Assembly: GCA_031279825.1 (NCBI GenBank)
Contig: JAITHT010000087.1
Span: forward strand, 1-64,000
Direction of reading: 5' to 3'
DNA from: Desulfovibrio sp.
GTDB lineage: Bacteria; Desulfobacterota; Desulfovibrionia; Desulfovibrionales; Desulfovibrionaceae
DNA: 64,000 nucleotides
Notes under the pieces: generated by a model
What the model was told of the DNA's origin: nothing
Seen by the model: the letters and a program-made list of their open reading frames with translations, nothing else
Databases searched by the model: none
Shown here: positions 40,479 through 50,203 of the stretch, one piece after another
Position numbering within the stretch: position 1 is the stretch's first letter
Layout: every line of letters starts with the position of its first letter
Made by a program: the position numbers and the translations under genes

Positions 40479-40617
40479 TGTTTACTTGCAAAAGTAAACA
40501 TTATAAAAATCCCGGAGGTTTTGCGCCGCCGAAGGCGGCGTAAGTCGCCTGAAAACAATGTTTTTCAGCCGACGATCCTGTAAAAATATCCGCAAAAATA
40601 TACTTTGAATTTTTACA
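40479..40617. repeat. Element C multi-hairpin repeat after gcvH
   Basis: TGTTTACTT-gcaa-AAGTAAACA; CGCCGCC-gaa-GGCGGCG; CTGAAAA-caatg-TTTTTCAG; GACGATCC; TGTAAAAAT...ATTTTTACA. Confidence 0.7.
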
Positions 40618-40970
40618 ATTGGACTCTAGAGCGATCGCGCGAACGCCGCTGCACTTCGTTTCGCGCCGCCGGAGCATGTCTGTAACCACACTCACGTCAA
40701 GGGAGTGAAAAGCTCTGATTTCGCCAACCGCGCCCTCATAATCCATAGCGAACGGGGGATAACTGCTCCGGCACGCCCGCTCCTCTGGGCGACGATGCGC
40801 GTTTTGGCTGCGGCGTGATTCGTTAGGGCATTGCAGCATTGCCCGCCCGGCGTTTTCTTTTGCCCGCCGTGAAGCGACAATCTCATAGCGAAATTGCTCC
40901 AGGTGCGATACCCTTCACGCGGCGAACTAAATGGAGCGTCTCAAAGTTAAAAAGCCCTAAGGAAACGCAT

Positions 40971-42326
40971 ATGCCCTTCATACCCCATACCCCGGAAGAT
41001 GCCGCCGCGATGCTTGAACGCATCGGCGTAAAGCATCTGGACGATTTATTCGCCGACATACCGACCTCCATGCGCCCCCAAAGCTTTGCCTTGCCGGAAG
41101 GGCTTGCCGAGCACGAAGTCATGGCCCGGCTTTGCAACCTGTCCGCCGACAATGCGCATGGCCTTATCAGCTTTCTTGGCGGCGGAGTTTACGATCATGC
41201 CGTGTCCTCCGCCGTGGACGCCTTAAGCTCCCGGGGAGAATTTTCCACCGCCTATACCCCGTATCAGCCTGAGGCCGCCCAAGGAACTTTGCAAGCCATT
41301 TTCGAATACCAGACCGCCGTGTGCCGACTGCTGGAGATGGATGTCGCCAATGCTTCCGTCTATGACGGCGGCAGCGCCGTTTTTGAAGCGGCCATGATGG
41401 GCGTGCGCGCCACCAAGCGATCGCGGATTATCGTGGATGAAAGCCTCAACCCTTTGTATCGGATCATGCTCGCCACCCTGAGCGCGAATCTGGACGTGAG
41501 CATTACCGTGGTGCCGCACGCCGGAGGTTCTCCCGATATGGCCGCCCTGGAAGCCTCCCTGGACGGCGATGCCGCTGTCCTTGTCGTACAGAATCCCACT
41601 TTCTTCGGTACGGCGCATGATTTTACCCCCTTATTCGCCAAGACGCGGGCAAAGGGGACAAAAACCGCCATCGCGGTCAATCCGGTCATGCAATCCCTTC
41701 TGAAAACCCCCGGTGAAATGGGGGCGGACGTAGCCGTGGCCGAAGGCCAGTCCATAGGCATGCCCGTGGGCTTCGGCGGACCCTATCTCGGCATCATGGC
41801 ATGTACAAAAGACATGGTCCGGCAGATGCCCGGGCGCATTGCCGGGCGCACGGAGGATCTCGACGGCAGAATCGGCTATGTTCTTACCTTGCAGGCCAGA
41901 GAGCAACATATCCGGAGGGCCAAGGCCACCTCGAATATTTGTTCCAACCAAGCGCTATGCGCACTACGCAGCGTCATTCACCTCAGCTTGCTCGGGCCGG
42001 AAGGTCTGACACGCACAGCCGAGTTGTCCATGCAGCGCGCACGGGAAGCGGCGGCGGCCCTGACCTCCCTGCCGGGAGTGAGCATGTATACCGACGCCCC
42101 TTACTCCCATGAATTCGCCGTTACGCTGCCCCGGCCGGCTTCGGAGATAGCAGGCGCCTTACTCAGGGAGAATATCGTCGCCGGCCTGCCCATTGCCCGC
42201 TGGTATCCCGATCTTGACAAGGTGCTGCTCGTGGCTTGTACTGAAAAAACCGCCTCAGCGCATATTTCCCGGCTCACCTCGGCCATGGGCCGCATATTGA
42301 CAACCAGAGAGCGAGGCCCCCAGTGA
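40971..42326 (+). CDS. gcvPA: Glycine dehydrogenase (decarboxylating) subunit 1
   Basis: MPFIPHTPEDAAAMLERIGVKHLDDLFADIP, YTPYQPEAAQGTLQAIFEYQTAVCRL. Confidence 0.96.
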   Translation: MPFIPHTPEDAAAMLERIGVKHLDDLFADIPTSMRPQSFALPEGLAEHEVMARLCNLSADNAHGLISFLGGGVYDHAVSSAVDALSSRGEFSTAYTPYQPEAAQGTLQAIFEYQTAVCRLLEMDVANASVYDGGSAVFEAAMMGVRATKRSRIIVDESLNPLYRIMLATLSANLDVSITVVPHAGGSPDMAALEASLDGDAAVLVVQNPTFFGTAHDFTPLFAKTRAKGTKTAIAVNPVMQSLLKTPGEMGADVAVAEGQSIGMPVGFGGPYLGIMACTKDMVRQMPGRIAGRTEDLDGRIGYVLTLQAREQHIRRAKATSNICSNQALCALRSVIHLSLLGPEGLTRTAELSMQRAREAAAALTSLPGVSMYTDAPYSHEFAVTLPRPASEIAGALLRENIVAGLPIARWYPDLDKVLLVACTEKTASAHISRLTSAMGRILTTRERGPQ

Positions 42327-43765
42327 AAACCGTTTTCGCCAAATCCGTGCCCGGCCGTACAGGCGTACTCCCCCCATCTCCGGAACAGTCCGTTTCGGAC
42401 ATGCTTCCCGCCGACCTCCTGCGCCGAAAGCGCCCTGCCCTGCCCGAACTTTCCGAACTGGATGTGGTCAGGCACTATTCCCTTCTTTCTCATCGTAATT
42501 TCAGCGTGGACACCAATTTCTATCCACTCGGGTCTTGCACGATGAAATATAATCCTAAATTTTGCGAAACGGCATCCGCGTTGCCCGGTTTTGCCCACAC
42601 GCATCCGTTGCTGCCCCAGATTGAGGGTGGCGAGCCCTTTGCCGCCGGCTGCCTGAAAGCTGTTTGGGAATGCGAGCGGCTGCTGCGGGAAGTCACCGGC
42701 ATGCACGCCTTCACCATGCAGCCCATGGCCGGGGCACAGGGCGAACTTACCGGCATTCTGCTTATCGCCGCCTATCATCGGGCCAAGGGAAACAAAAAAA
42801 CCAAAGTCATATGCCCGGACTCCGCTCACGGCACCAACCCTGCGACAGCCGCCCTGGCCGGCTATGAGGTCGTCAACATCGCGTCTCAAAACGGTATGAT
42901 CGATCCTGATGCCCTGGCCGCCGTCCTAGATGATTCCGTGGCCGCCCTCATGATGACCTGCCCCAATACCCTGGGCCTTTTTGAAGCGCATTTGCCCCTC
43001 ATCGTGGAAAAACTCCGGGCGGCGGACGCGCTTTTATACTACGACGGTGCCAATTTCAACGCCATTATGGGTCGCATGCGCACCGGCGACGCCGGCTTTG
43101 ACGTGGTGCACCTTAATCTGCACAAAACCATGGGGACGCCTCATGGAGGCGGCGGTCCCGGCGCCGGTCCGGTGGGGGTAGCCGAACGGCTCGCGCCCTT
43201 TCTTCCCGGCCCGCGCGTGGTGAAGAATTCCGACGGCTCTTTCGGGCTCAACCATGACCTTCCCCACAGCATCGGCAAGATCGCTCCCTTTTACGGCAAT
43301 TTTGCCATAGTCATCCGCGCTCTTGCCTATATGCTGCGCCTCGGCGGCAACGGCCTGGCCAGAGCCACCTCCTATGCCGTGCTCAATGCCAATTACATGC
43401 GGGCAAGATTACGCGATCATCTGGAGATTCCTTACGATCGCGCCTGCATGCATGAATTCGTAGCGTCGGCCTCCGCCTTGGATACTTATGGCGTGCATGC
43501 CCTGGATCTGGCCAAGGCATTGCTGGACAAAGGTTTTCATGCGCCGACCATCTATTTTCCGCTTATTGTTAAGGAATGTCTGATGTTTGAACCCACGGAA
43601 ACCGAAAGCAAGGAAACGCTGGATGCTTTCTGTGACGAACTTATCGCCATTGTAGAACGGGCAAAAAAGAACCCGAGGGAAATTCTGGACGCCCCGTTAA
43701 CTCTGCCTGTGCGCCGCCTGGACGAAACCAGGGCCGCCCGGAACATGGTGCTGACGGAAGCATGA
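42323..43765 (+). CDS. gcvPB: Glycine dehydrogenase (decarboxylating) subunit 2
   Basis: RHYSLLSHRNFSVDTNFYPLGSCTMKYNPK, DVVHLNLHKTMGTPHGGGGPGAGPVGV PLP lysine. Confidence 0.97.
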   Translation: MKTVFAKSVPGRTGVLPPSPEQSVSDMLPADLLRRKRPALPELSELDVVRHYSLLSHRNFSVDTNFYPLGSCTMKYNPKFCETASALPGFAHTHPLLPQIEGGEPFAAGCLKAVWECERLLREVTGMHAFTMQPMAGAQGELTGILLIAAYHRAKGNKKTKVICPDSAHGTNPATAALAGYEVVNIASQNGMIDPDALAAVLDDSVAALMMTCPNTLGLFEAHLPLIVEKLRAADALLYYDGANFNAIMGRMRTGDAGFDVVHLNLHKTMGTPHGGGGPGAGPVGVAERLAPFLPGPRVVKNSDGSFGLNHDLPHSIGKIAPFYGNFAIVIRALAYMLRLGGNGLARATSYAVLNANYMRARLRDHLEIPYDRACMHEFVASASALDTYGVHALDLAKALLDKGFHAPTIYFPLIVKECLMFEPTETESKETLDAFCDELIAIVERAKKNPREILDAPLTLPVRRLDETRAARNMVLTEA

Positions 43766-46170
43766 CTGTCGCGCCCGCCGTGGCGCAGGTGGCTGTCCTT
43801 AGTCCTCCTTTTGCCACATTGAGTTACAGTTTGCCGGAATATTTGCCATCCTCGGCCTTTCAGCCGGGACAGCGCGTTATCGTGCCGCTGGGCCGGGGTT
43901 TGCGTGTCGGGCTCATTCTCGGGCAGGACGTCCGGACGCGGGACGCGGCGCGCGATGCAAGGGGCAGCAGTGACGAAAAACAGCGAAAAGACTTTGTCCT
44001 TAAGCCTGTACTCTGGCCCCTGGAACGGGAAGCGCTGATTCCGGCCTTTTACCTCGATCTTGCCGCCCAGCTTGCGCTCAGGCAAACGGAAAGCCCGGGC
44101 CGTATTTTAGGGAGCATGCTGCCTGCGGGCCTGCGTAACGCGCAGGTCCGCATCCGTTTTTTCGGCGAAGGACCTCCACGGGAAATAGGCCCATGGGAAC
44201 TTGCCGGGCTGCATGCGGACGAATTGTCGCGGCTTGGGCGCTTGTGGACGGTCGGTCAAGCCGAAATCCGTCGCCCCGGCGACAACCGTCTTGACCGGGA
44301 ACTCTGCAGTCTGGCCCTTGATCCTCCCTGGCCGATCCGCCCGGCGGCCAAAGCGCAACGGGCACTGCTGGAATATTTGCATGAACGCGGGGAGGTTTCG
44401 CGCCGCGCGCTCGGCAAATCCCTGGGCAAAGGAGCGGCATCGCTCGTGTTCCTGCTGGCCGGACGGGGCATTATACGAGTCCGCCCGGCGGACGACCCAG
44501 CCCCGGAAGGATACTCCTTTCCGGCTATCTCTCCTTCCGACGGGGTCTTATGCCTGACGCCGCACCAGCGGACGGTTTTCGAGCCACTGTTGCAGGCTGT
44601 CCGTTCAGGCAGGGCGGAAACGCGGCTACTGTTCGGCATTACCGGCAGCGGCAAGACAGCTGTTTATATGGAGCTTGCGCGCGCGGTGTTGACCATGGGC
44701 AAGTCCGTCCTGCTGCTCGCGCCGGAGGTGGCGTTGGTCCTGAAGTTGTGGGGAGACGCCAGAGCCTCCCTGCCTGGAGCACGGGCGGATCTTTTTCACG
44801 GCTATTTATCCGCTGCGGCGAAAGAGGCTGTTTTTTGCGATCTGGCCGCTTCGGGACACAGTACCCGCCTGCTGGTGGGGACCCGCTCCGCCCTCTTGCT
44901 GCCGCTGGACAATGTGGGACTGATTATTCTGGACGAAGAACACGATGCTTCCTTTAAACAGGACGAAGGATTGACGTATCAGGCCAAGGAGGTTGCCTGG
45001 TACCGCGCGGAAAAGCAGGGGGCGCTCCTGCTCCTGGGATCGGCCACCCCGGATGTGAAAAGCTATCATGCGGCCATGGCGGGAAAGATTCCGTTGCACC
45101 TACTGACAGAGCGAGTGGGAGGAGGAAGGCTTCCCGAAGTCAGCGTGGCGGCGTTGTCCAGGCAGGGGACGGACGGTTCTCCTCTTGCGCCTGAAAGCCT
45201 GGAAGCGCTGCTGACCGTAGCGGAAAAAAACGAGCAGGCGGTCATTCTACTCAACAGGCGGGGATACGCGCCTCTTATGTATTGCCTCGGATGCTCCGCC
45301 GTCGCCAAGTGTCCGCACTGCGACATCGGGCTTGCCTATCATAAGGGACGGGAACGCCTGCTGTGCCATTATTGCGGCTATTCCGTCCCCTTTCCGTCTC
45401 CTTGCGCCGTTTGCAGGGGAATGCACTTTCTGCCCATGGGAGAAGGAACGGAAAAACTGGAAGAAAGGCTTGGCACCCTGCTGCCTCCGGGTACGGGTAT
45501 CCTGCGGCTTGACAGAGACAGCACCCGCCGTCCGGGGCGCATGGAAGAAATACTCGGCGCGTTTGCCCGCAAAGAGGCGTCTGTACTGGTGGGTACGCAA
45601 ATGCTTTCCAAAGGGCATCATTTTCCCGATGTGACCCTGGCGATTGTAGCTGACGCCGATATCGGCCTGAATCTGCCGGACTACCGGGCGGCTGAACGCA
45701 CCTTTCAACTGCTGCTGCAATCAGCGGGTAGGGCGGGCCGGGGAGAAAAGCCCGGTCGGGTAATCATCCAGAGCAGAGACCCGGCGCATTATTGCTGGGA
45801 GTATGTGCGCCGAGCCGATTACCATGGGTTTTACGAACGCGAACTGGCATTGAGGAAACGCCGATCCTATCCCCCGTTCACGCGCCTGGCCCTTATCCGC
45901 GTTTCCTTTGCCGAGAATGACGCCGACGGGCAGGAAGAGGTCGCCGCTCTAGGCGCTTTTTTGCGCCGGCGCGCCGGAGACCTGGGTCTCGTCCTCCTTG
46001 GCCCCGCCCCTGCCCCCTTACCCTTTCTCAAAGGACGACACCGTTGGCACTGCCTGGCCAAAGGACAGGAATGGCGGGCGTTGCGCGCCTTATACAACGC
46101 CGCCCTTGACTATTCAGGCAAAGACCGTCTGCGGTTGCGCCTGGATCTTGACCCGGTGAATATGCTGTAA
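43762..46170 (+). CDS. priA: Primosomal protein N' (replication restart helicase)
   Basis: LLFGITGSGKTAVYMELA, LIILDEEHDASFKQDE, zinc Cys pairs CLGCSAVAKCPHC...CHYCGY...CAVC. Confidence 0.96.
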   Translation: MTVAPAVAQVAVLSPPFATLSYSLPEYLPSSAFQPGQRVIVPLGRGLRVGLILGQDVRTRDAARDARGSSDEKQRKDFVLKPVLWPLEREALIPAFYLDLAAQLALRQTESPGRILGSMLPAGLRNAQVRIRFFGEGPPREIGPWELAGLHADELSRLGRLWTVGQAEIRRPGDNRLDRELCSLALDPPWPIRPAAKAQRALLEYLHERGEVSRRALGKSLGKGAASLVFLLAGRGIIRVRPADDPAPEGYSFPAISPSDGVLCLTPHQRTVFEPLLQAVRSGRAETRLLFGITGSGKTAVYMELARAVLTMGKSVLLLAPEVALVLKLWGDARASLPGARADLFHGYLSAAAKEAVFCDLAASGHSTRLLVGTRSALLLPLDNVGLIILDEEHDASFKQDEGLTYQAKEVAWYRAEKQGALLLLGSATPDVKSYHAAMAGKIPLHLLTERVGGGRLPEVSVAALSRQGTDGSPLAPESLEALLTVAEKNEQAVILLNRRGYAPLMYCLGCSAVAKCPHCDIGLAYHKGRERLLCHYCGYSVPFPSPCAVCRGMHFLPMGEGTEKLEERLGTLLPPGTGILRLDRDSTRRPGRMEEILGAFARKEASVLVGTQMLSKGHHFPDVTLAIVADADIGLNLPDYRAAERTFQLLLQSAGRAGRGEKPGRVIIQSRDPAHYCWEYVRRADYHGFYERELALRKRRSYPPFTRLALIRVSFAENDADGQEEVAALGAFLRRRAGDLGLVLLGPAPAPLPFLKGRHRWHCLAKGQEWRALRALYNAALDYSGKDRLRLRLDLDPVNML

Positions 46171-46221
46171 TGCCGGTTGGGTAGAGGACGTTTTTCGCTT
46201 ATAGGCTTATAGGAATCGAAG

Positions 46222-46347
46222 CAGAGTCCCTTTGAAAATGCTCTGTCAACCGGCAGCGTAAGCGCCGGCTCTCGTGCACGAGGAGTAGGCGAAACCTGTT
46301 TTCGCCGAGGGCGACGAGTGCAACGTTTCAAAGGTAATCTGCTCTAG
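46222..46347 (+). repeat. Element A, copy at 46.2 kb, directly abutting the IS5-type remnant
   Basis: cagagtccctttgaaaatgctctgtcaaccggcagcg...caacgtttcaaaggtaatctgctctag. Confidence 0.87.
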
Positions 46348-46671
46348 GGAACCGCTGATTTAATCCCCAGTATATGATCGCCAACACGTTGCATTTTCAT
46401 TATACTCTCTCCATCCATGGGAGGCACCAATGAAACATGCCGGCTTCAGCGACGTCGAATACGGCTCAATGAGCGAAACCCACTCAACCCAAGGAATAAA
46501 CTCGTTCATGGCCTTGAGAAACTCTTCGCGTTTTGTCGTGCGCTTGCGCAAACCGTATTCGATATCGCTGAAGCTGGGCTGCCGCATGTCCTACCTCCCG
46601 TGAAGTAAAGAGAGTATACAAAAAACTCAGCCTATTGGCGATCCTTGGGCGGCGATTAAATCAGCGGTTCC
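46348..46671 (-). mobile_element. Internally deleted IS5-type element with 75-codon transposase N-terminal remnant
   Basis: Inverted ends GGAACCGCTGATTTAATC (46348-46365) and GATTAAATCAGCGGTTCC (46654-46671); minus ORF 46360-46587 MRQPSFSDIEYGLRKRTTKREEFLKAMNEFIPWVEWVSLIEPY, IS5-like N-terminus; right end duplicated at 1-115. Confidence 0.85.
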
Positions 46672-46708
46672 AATAGGCGCCGCCAAGAAAGAGAGGTAAG
46701 TCGAGGCT

Positions 46709-47425
46709 ATGATGCAGATCCGTATAGCGTATGTTTTTATTTGCTCTTTTCTGGCTCCTGTGGGCGCTTTCGCCGCTTTTGAGGATGACCCGAAGCTCAT
46801 GGAGGCCGTACGGCTGTCTTCAGCAGCTTATGAAGTGAAAGATTACGCCCGGGTGAAATCTTTGCTTACCCCGTGGGCGGAAAAAAATGAACCGACCGCT
46901 GCTTTTATCCTTGGGCTTATGCTGGCCCGCGGCGAAGGGGATGCCAAAAATGTGCAGGCCGCGGAAAAATGGTGGAAAAAATCAGCCGATGCAGGCAACT
47001 CTCTGGCACAATTCAATCTTGGCTATGTATACTTTAAAGGGGCTCTTGGCGCGCAGGATTACGCCAAGGCTCGCCAATACTGGGCTCTGGCGGCAAAACA
47101 GGGACAACCTGACGCCCTTTACGGCCTGGGGGTGCTCCAGGTCAGCGGCGAGGGAGGACCCAAGGATATTTATGGCGGCGTCAACAATTTCAAGGCGGCT
47201 GCCGATCAGGGGCATCCCATGGCTCAGTACGAGCTTGGACAAGCCTACTTGAAGGGAGCCGGCATCAAGCAGGATAAAAAAAAGGCCAAGGAGATGTTCG
47301 CCAAGGCGGCCGCCTTGGGCATGCCCGAAGCTAAAGCCGCCTTGGATGCCTTAGGCGGCAAAGCGGCGGACAAGCCCGCGAAAAAAAACGCTCCGAAACA
47401 GGCGTCCAAAAAAGCTAAACTCTGA
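46709..47425 (+). CDS. Exported Sel1-repeat (TPR-like) protein
   Basis: Signal peptide; AEKWWKKSADAGNSLAQFNLGYVYFKG, YELGQAYLKGAGIKQDKKKAKEMFAKAAALGMPEAKAAL. Confidence 0.9.
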   Translation: MMQIRIAYVFICSFLAPVGAFAAFEDDPKLMEAVRLSSAAYEVKDYARVKSLLTPWAEKNEPTAAFILGLMLARGEGDAKNVQAAEKWWKKSADAGNSLAQFNLGYVYFKGALGAQDYAKARQYWALAAKQGQPDALYGLGVLQVSGEGGPKDIYGGVNNFKAAADQGHPMAQYELGQAYLKGAGIKQDKKKAKEMFAKAAALGMPEAKAALDALGGKAADKPAKKNAPKQASKKAKL

Positions 47426-47687
47426 ACTCAAACAAAACCTGCGCATAAAGACCTTCGTCGGCAACTCGGAAAATGCGGTCCTGATTCAGATTTACATGGC
47501 CCTGACGGTTTACCTGCTCCTTGCGTACCAGAAATTCCTCAGCCGCCTCGGGCTGTCTGTGCAGCAACTTTTCCAACTTATCCAACTCAACCTGCTCGGC
47601 ACGGCTTCCCTGGAGGGCATCCTGAATCCTCGACGACGAACAACAGACAACTCCAGCTATCTCAGCTTATTAGACTTGGCAGCTTAG
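47421..47687 (+). pseudogene. C-terminal fragment of IS4-type (DDE_Tnp_1) transposase
   Basis: Frame of ORF 47496-47687 extended upstream reads SELKQNLRIKTFVGNSENAVLIQIYMALTVYLLLAYQKFLSRLGLSVQQLFQLIQLNLL, a typical IS4-family C-terminus; no catalytic core present. Confidence 0.85.
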
Positions 47688-47774
47688 CCGGACAGCAATG
47701 CCACTATATAAATCACTTCAGATAGGGAAGAAAGTTTTTTTTCGCGTTCTTTGGCCTTGATCGCCTTTAAGCGT

Positions 47775-48938
47775 TTACCGTATCAGCAGGGCATAACACC
47801 AAGCGCCTACTACAGCCGCCAAGCTCGTCACGAAAAGGATCGCCTGGGAGGCGGCTCTCCTTGCCGAATCCAGCGCGAAGAGCGCACGCTCGAAAGGCAG
47901 CGATGCCACGGCACAAAGCAGGCCACAGCAAAATCCCCATATATGGGCGGCGTAATCCACCCGCGCCTCTCCGCTTCCTCCCGTTATGCCGAGAAGCGCC
48001 ATACCCGCCGCCAGGGGCATGGCGAGGCGGCGGAGCAAGGCAGAGAAAACGCCGCCTCCTCCTCCGGATGCCCCGCTTGACGAAACGACCGGGGGAGGCG
48101 GATATGCGGAGCGCGGACAATGACGGGAGGAATCGATCGCGGCCAAAGCGCACAGGCTCCCCATGGCGCCGAACAGAGCTGTGGAAAAGCCCAAACTGCT
48201 TGCGTACGCTTCACGGGTAAGGGCGTTACCCGCGTTGCCGAGCACCCCCGCGGCCACAGTCAGGGCAATGCCGAGCCCCAGACCTGCCCGGCGGCACAGG
48301 AGGATGCAGAAGAACAGGCCGAAGGTCACATTACCGGCAAGGTGCGGGCCGTCCGCGTGCAGGGTAAGAGCCGTGACGGTTCTCCACCATTCGTGCAGGG
48401 AACGCGCGCGATATACGTCCAGACCGAACATGCCGGCCCAGTCCTGCGCGACGGGAGGAAAGGGAGGAGAAGGCAGACGTGCCGGCAGCCAGCCCCAACG
48501 CGCGGCATGCCAGATAACGATCAAGGACAGGAACAGCAGAACCCCGGCCATGTTGTCGCCGGCCGGCGGCGCGGCAATCGGCATATCCCGTTCTCCTTCA
48601 AAAGAGCGTATTTCGTGGAGAGCGATTTCTTCATAAAGAGCCGGGATATATATGGAGGGGTATTCTCCGTTCGAGAAAAATACGTGAGGAATTTTTTTCG
48701 CTTCCAGCACCAGCAGCCATGCATTGAGGCGACGTTCCGGCACGGGCGCTTCCGGAGAAAGCGGGGGGACGAGCGCCCTCCAGTAGCGTGGAACGCGCAC
48801 GCGGCAAGCAGCGCCGCCCCGATGGAAAGGACTCCGTATGCGGCATACCCTGCCGTCGCGCAGGCGCAACGGAACCTTTGCCCGCGTCGTCCGTATTCCG
48901 GCCGGCTTCCTCCTTTGCGAGCGAATGGCAAAAATCAA
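47775..48938 (-). CDS. Rhomboid-family intramembrane serine protease
   Basis: TALTLHADGPHLAGNVTFGLFFC, ASSLGFSTALFGAMGSL (GxS), AHIWGFCCGLL. Confidence 0.88.
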   Translation of the reverse strand: MIFAIRSQRRKPAGIRTTRAKVPLRLRDGRVCRIRSPFHRGGAACRVRVPRYWRALVPPLSPEAPVPERRLNAWLLVLEAKKIPHVFFSNGEYPSIYIPALYEEIALHEIRSFEGERDMPIAAPPAGDNMAGVLLFLSLIVIWHAARWGWLPARLPSPPFPPVAQDWAGMFGLDVYRARSLHEWWRTVTALTLHADGPHLAGNVTFGLFFCILLCRRAGLGLGIALTVAAGVLGNAGNALTREAYASSLGFSTALFGAMGSLCALAAIDSSRHCPRSAYPPPPVVSSSGASGGGGGVFSALLRRLAMPLAAGMALLGITGGSGEARVDYAAHIWGFCCGLLCAVASLPFERALFALDSARRAASQAILFVTSLAAVVGAWCYALLIR

Positions 48939-50107
48939 CCTTCCTCCAATCGTGCAAAAAAATGGCTAAGAATAGTATCGGAGACCAGCATGCCTGGCCG
49001 CGTCAGGCGTAAATGTCCGGAGCGGACGGCCGCCAGGCCGTTTTTCTGCAGTACGGCAATCAGGGGTTCGCATGCCGAGGCGGCGGATCGGCCGATACGT
49101 TGCCGCCAATCCTTGAGAGGCAATCCTTTATTCATACGCAACCGCAACATAAGCATTTCTCTGGCTTTGGCCTCCTCGTTCAGGTCTTCCGCCGAAGACG
49201 CCGGGATTCCGTCAGTCACGGCCTTTTGCCATTCCCCGAGATCGGCGGCATTTGTCCAGCGTTTGTCCCCTATTGTGGAAACAGCGGCCGGCCCAAGGCC
49301 GAGATACTCTTCCCCCTCCCAGTAGGCGAGATTATGGCGGCACATAAAACCCATGCGGGCATAATTGGAAATTTCGTACTGCATATAGCCCCGACTTTCC
49401 AGATATTCCGCACCGGCCAGATACATGGACGCCAATTCCTTTTCCTTCGGCAGGGAAAGCCCCCCCCCGGCATACATTTTTTCAAGCGGAGAGGCGGGTT
49501 CAAGGGTAAAGCCGTAGGCGGCGATGTGCTCAGGCTTGAGTTCCGTCGCCAATTTAAGCTGACGCAGCCATTGGACTTGCGTCTGAGCATAAGGGGGCGG
49601 ACCGGGCAAGCCCCACATGAGATCGATGCTGATATTGGTGAAACCGGCCATGCGCGCGCTTTCAAACGCGGCATGAGCCGCGCGGGCGCCGTGCGGCCTG
49701 CCGAGCAGTCTCAGCACCGCATCGTCAAAGCTTTGAACGCCGAACGAAAGGCGATTCACGCCGGCCGCGCGCGCCGCGAACAACCAACCGTCGTTCAGGG
49801 CAGAGTCGGGATTCGCTTCGGCGCTTATCTCAGCATTGTCCGTCAAAAGAAAACATGCGCGGATCATCCGCATAATGTCGCCGATGATTGTGCCGGACAG
49901 CAGGCTTGGCGTACCGCCTCCGAAAAAAACCGTTTTCACCGGAATCCTGCCGAGATGCTCCCCCCGGAGACTTACTTCCCGAAGCAGACTTGCCGCATAC
50001 CCGGCGATACGCTTTTCTCCGGGAGCGCCCTCTTCCAGAGGCAAGGAATAAAAGGCGCAATAGGCGCATTTCTTGCTGCAAAAAGGAACGTGGATGTAAA
50101 GACGCAT
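48935..50107 (-). CDS. hemW: HemW-like radical SAM coproporphyrinogen-related protein
   Basis: MRLYIHVPFCSKKCAYCAFYS CxxxCxxC, FFGGGTPSLL, LSFGVQSFDDAVLRLLGR. Confidence 0.92.
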   Translation of the reverse strand: MRLYIHVPFCSKKCAYCAFYSLPLEEGAPGEKRIAGYAASLLREVSLRGEHLGRIPVKTVFFGGGTPSLLSGTIIGDIMRMIRACFLLTDNAEISAEANPDSALNDGWLFAARAAGVNRLSFGVQSFDDAVLRLLGRPHGARAAHAAFESARMAGFTNISIDLMWGLPGPPPYAQTQVQWLRQLKLATELKPEHIAAYGFTLEPASPLEKMYAGGGLSLPKEKELASMYLAGAEYLESRGYMQYEISNYARMGFMCRHNLAYWEGEEYLGLGPAAVSTIGDKRWTNAADLGEWQKAVTDGIPASSAEDLNEEAKAREMLMLRLRMNKGLPLKDWRQRIGRSAASACEPLIAVLQKNGLAAVRSGHLRLTRPGMLVSDTILSHFFARLEEG

Positions 50108-50203
50108 GGCTTGCTCATCGCCCCTCGTTTCGAGCAGACTACCTTTGAAACGGGAGCCCTATTGATTGGACAGGAAGTAGCGATTGCTTCGCGCGCCCGT
50201 CCG

